DNA of 64,000 nucleotides from Aquabacterium sp. (GTDB lineage: Bacteria; Pseudomonadota; Gammaproteobacteria; Burkholderiales; Burkholderiaceae_C): contig JAHFQM010000003.1 of the NCBI GenBank assembly GCA_023266355.1, positions 434,001-498,000 of the forward strand. The letters are read 5' to 3'. Shown in pieces: positions 63,693 through 64,000 of the stretch. Under the pieces are notes generated by a model. It ran no database searches. It was not told the DNA's origin and saw nothing but the letters and a program-made list of their open reading frames with translations. The position numbers and the translations under genes are program-made. How positions within the stretch are numbered: position 1 is the stretch's first letter; each line of letters begins with the position of its first letter.

Positions 63693-64000
63693 GCCGCCTC
63701 CATCGTGAACTGGTAGGGGCGCCCGGCGTCGTCTTCTCGGCGTTCGTGCTGCTTGAGGTGGGCGTCCACGAAGGGTGCGCGTGCGGCCACGAAGGCCACG
63801 TAGCGCGCCATGTCCACGCCTTCTTCGGCCTGGGCACGCACCACGCCCAGCCCGCGCCCGCCCGTGCCACCGGCGCGGATGTCCACGCTGAGCACGGCCA
63901 CGCGGATGTCTTGCGGCGCGCGCAAGGCCTCCAGCAAGGGGTCGATGGGCACGTTGAGGCGGCGCACCGCCTCGTTGACCTGCTGGACCTGGCCGAGCTC
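63680..64000 (-). CDS. PilN/GspL-like assembly protein, C-terminal fragment cut by window edge
   Basis: The last 106 codons are visible, ending in a TGA at 63680-63682, and the frame stays open to the window edge. The sequence VNEAVRRLNVPIDPLLEALRAPQDIRVAVLSVDI, HLKQHERREDDAGRPYQFTMEA fits the C-terminal ferredoxin-like domain of PilN-type proteins. Its placement before a PilO-like gene supports the call. The N-terminal and membrane portions lie outside the window. Confidence 0.72.
   Translation of the reverse strand, partial: ELGQVQQVNEAVRRLNVPIDPLLEALRAPQDIRVAVLSVDIRAGGTGGRGLGVVRAQAEEGVDMARYVAFVAARAPFVDAHLKQHERREDDAGRPYQFTMEAAWPQ

Overview
The window is high-GC DNA (estimated by eye, high sixties percent) with dense genes, strong G/C bias at third codon positions and frequent 4-bp ATGA gene overlaps. 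Gene content and synteny (leuS-lptE-holA, thiL-pgpA-cinA, a PA2779/PA2778 pair, DUF3297, beta-class GST) indicate a betaproteobacterium of the order Burkholderiales, probably near Comamonadaceae/Sphaerotilaceae. No rRNA, tRNA, CRISPR array, transposase or integrase was seen.

Layout. 1-6103 (minus): a type I restriction-modification operon, hsdM - DUF1016 nuclease - hsdS - hsdR (hsdR runs off the left edge), with a divergent PIN-domain gene at 6176. The hsdS gene carries a 12-bp tandem repeat between its two target-recognition domains. 6666-15267: a tandem hotdog thioesterase, the glycerol regulon (glpD divergent from glpR-glpK), a PACE efflux protein, an epoxide-hydrolase-like enzyme, a PF10118 protein and a GST. 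15395-19837: leuS-lptE-holA, with a hairpin in the leuS leader. 19959-29133: an orphan condensation-fold acyltransferase, a GGDEF-EAL protein, a thioredoxin-like protein, the PA2779/PA2778 pair, a ParA ATPase, a diguanylate cyclase and a glutamine-amidotransferase-like hydrolase.

29359-36671 (plus): an orphan type VI secretion island of vgrG, a putative cargo effector of unknown activity, an exported FGE/SUMF1-fold protein and a second exported protein, the last two being candidate immunity proteins. Base composition drops inside the 3' end of vgrG and stays lower through the island, which suggests modular exchange of a VgrG tail plus cargo.

36685-51140: small conserved proteins and a concentration of cyclic-di-GMP genes. 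The main unit is a minus-strand operon of two membrane diguanylate cyclases, a hybrid histidine kinase with HPt domain and a REC-HD-GYP response regulator, all joined by 4-bp overlaps, followed 13 bp apart by an outer-membrane beta-barrel gene and a PstS-like periplasmic gene. In total the window holds six GGDEF proteins (two of them with EAL domains, one degenerate) and one HD-GYP protein.

51300-56485: a small membrane protein, thiL-pgpA-cinA, and maeB. 56536-64000 (minus): a type II secretion/type IV pilus-like cluster: PilN-, PilO- and GspC/PilP-like proteins, a lipoprotein secretin with N-terminal repeats and a C-terminal cohesin-like domain, three pseudopilin-type proteins, a rhodanese-like protein lacking its active-site cysteine, and a transglutaminase-like protein; it runs off the right edge.

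All functions are assigned from motifs and remembered family features; no database search was run.
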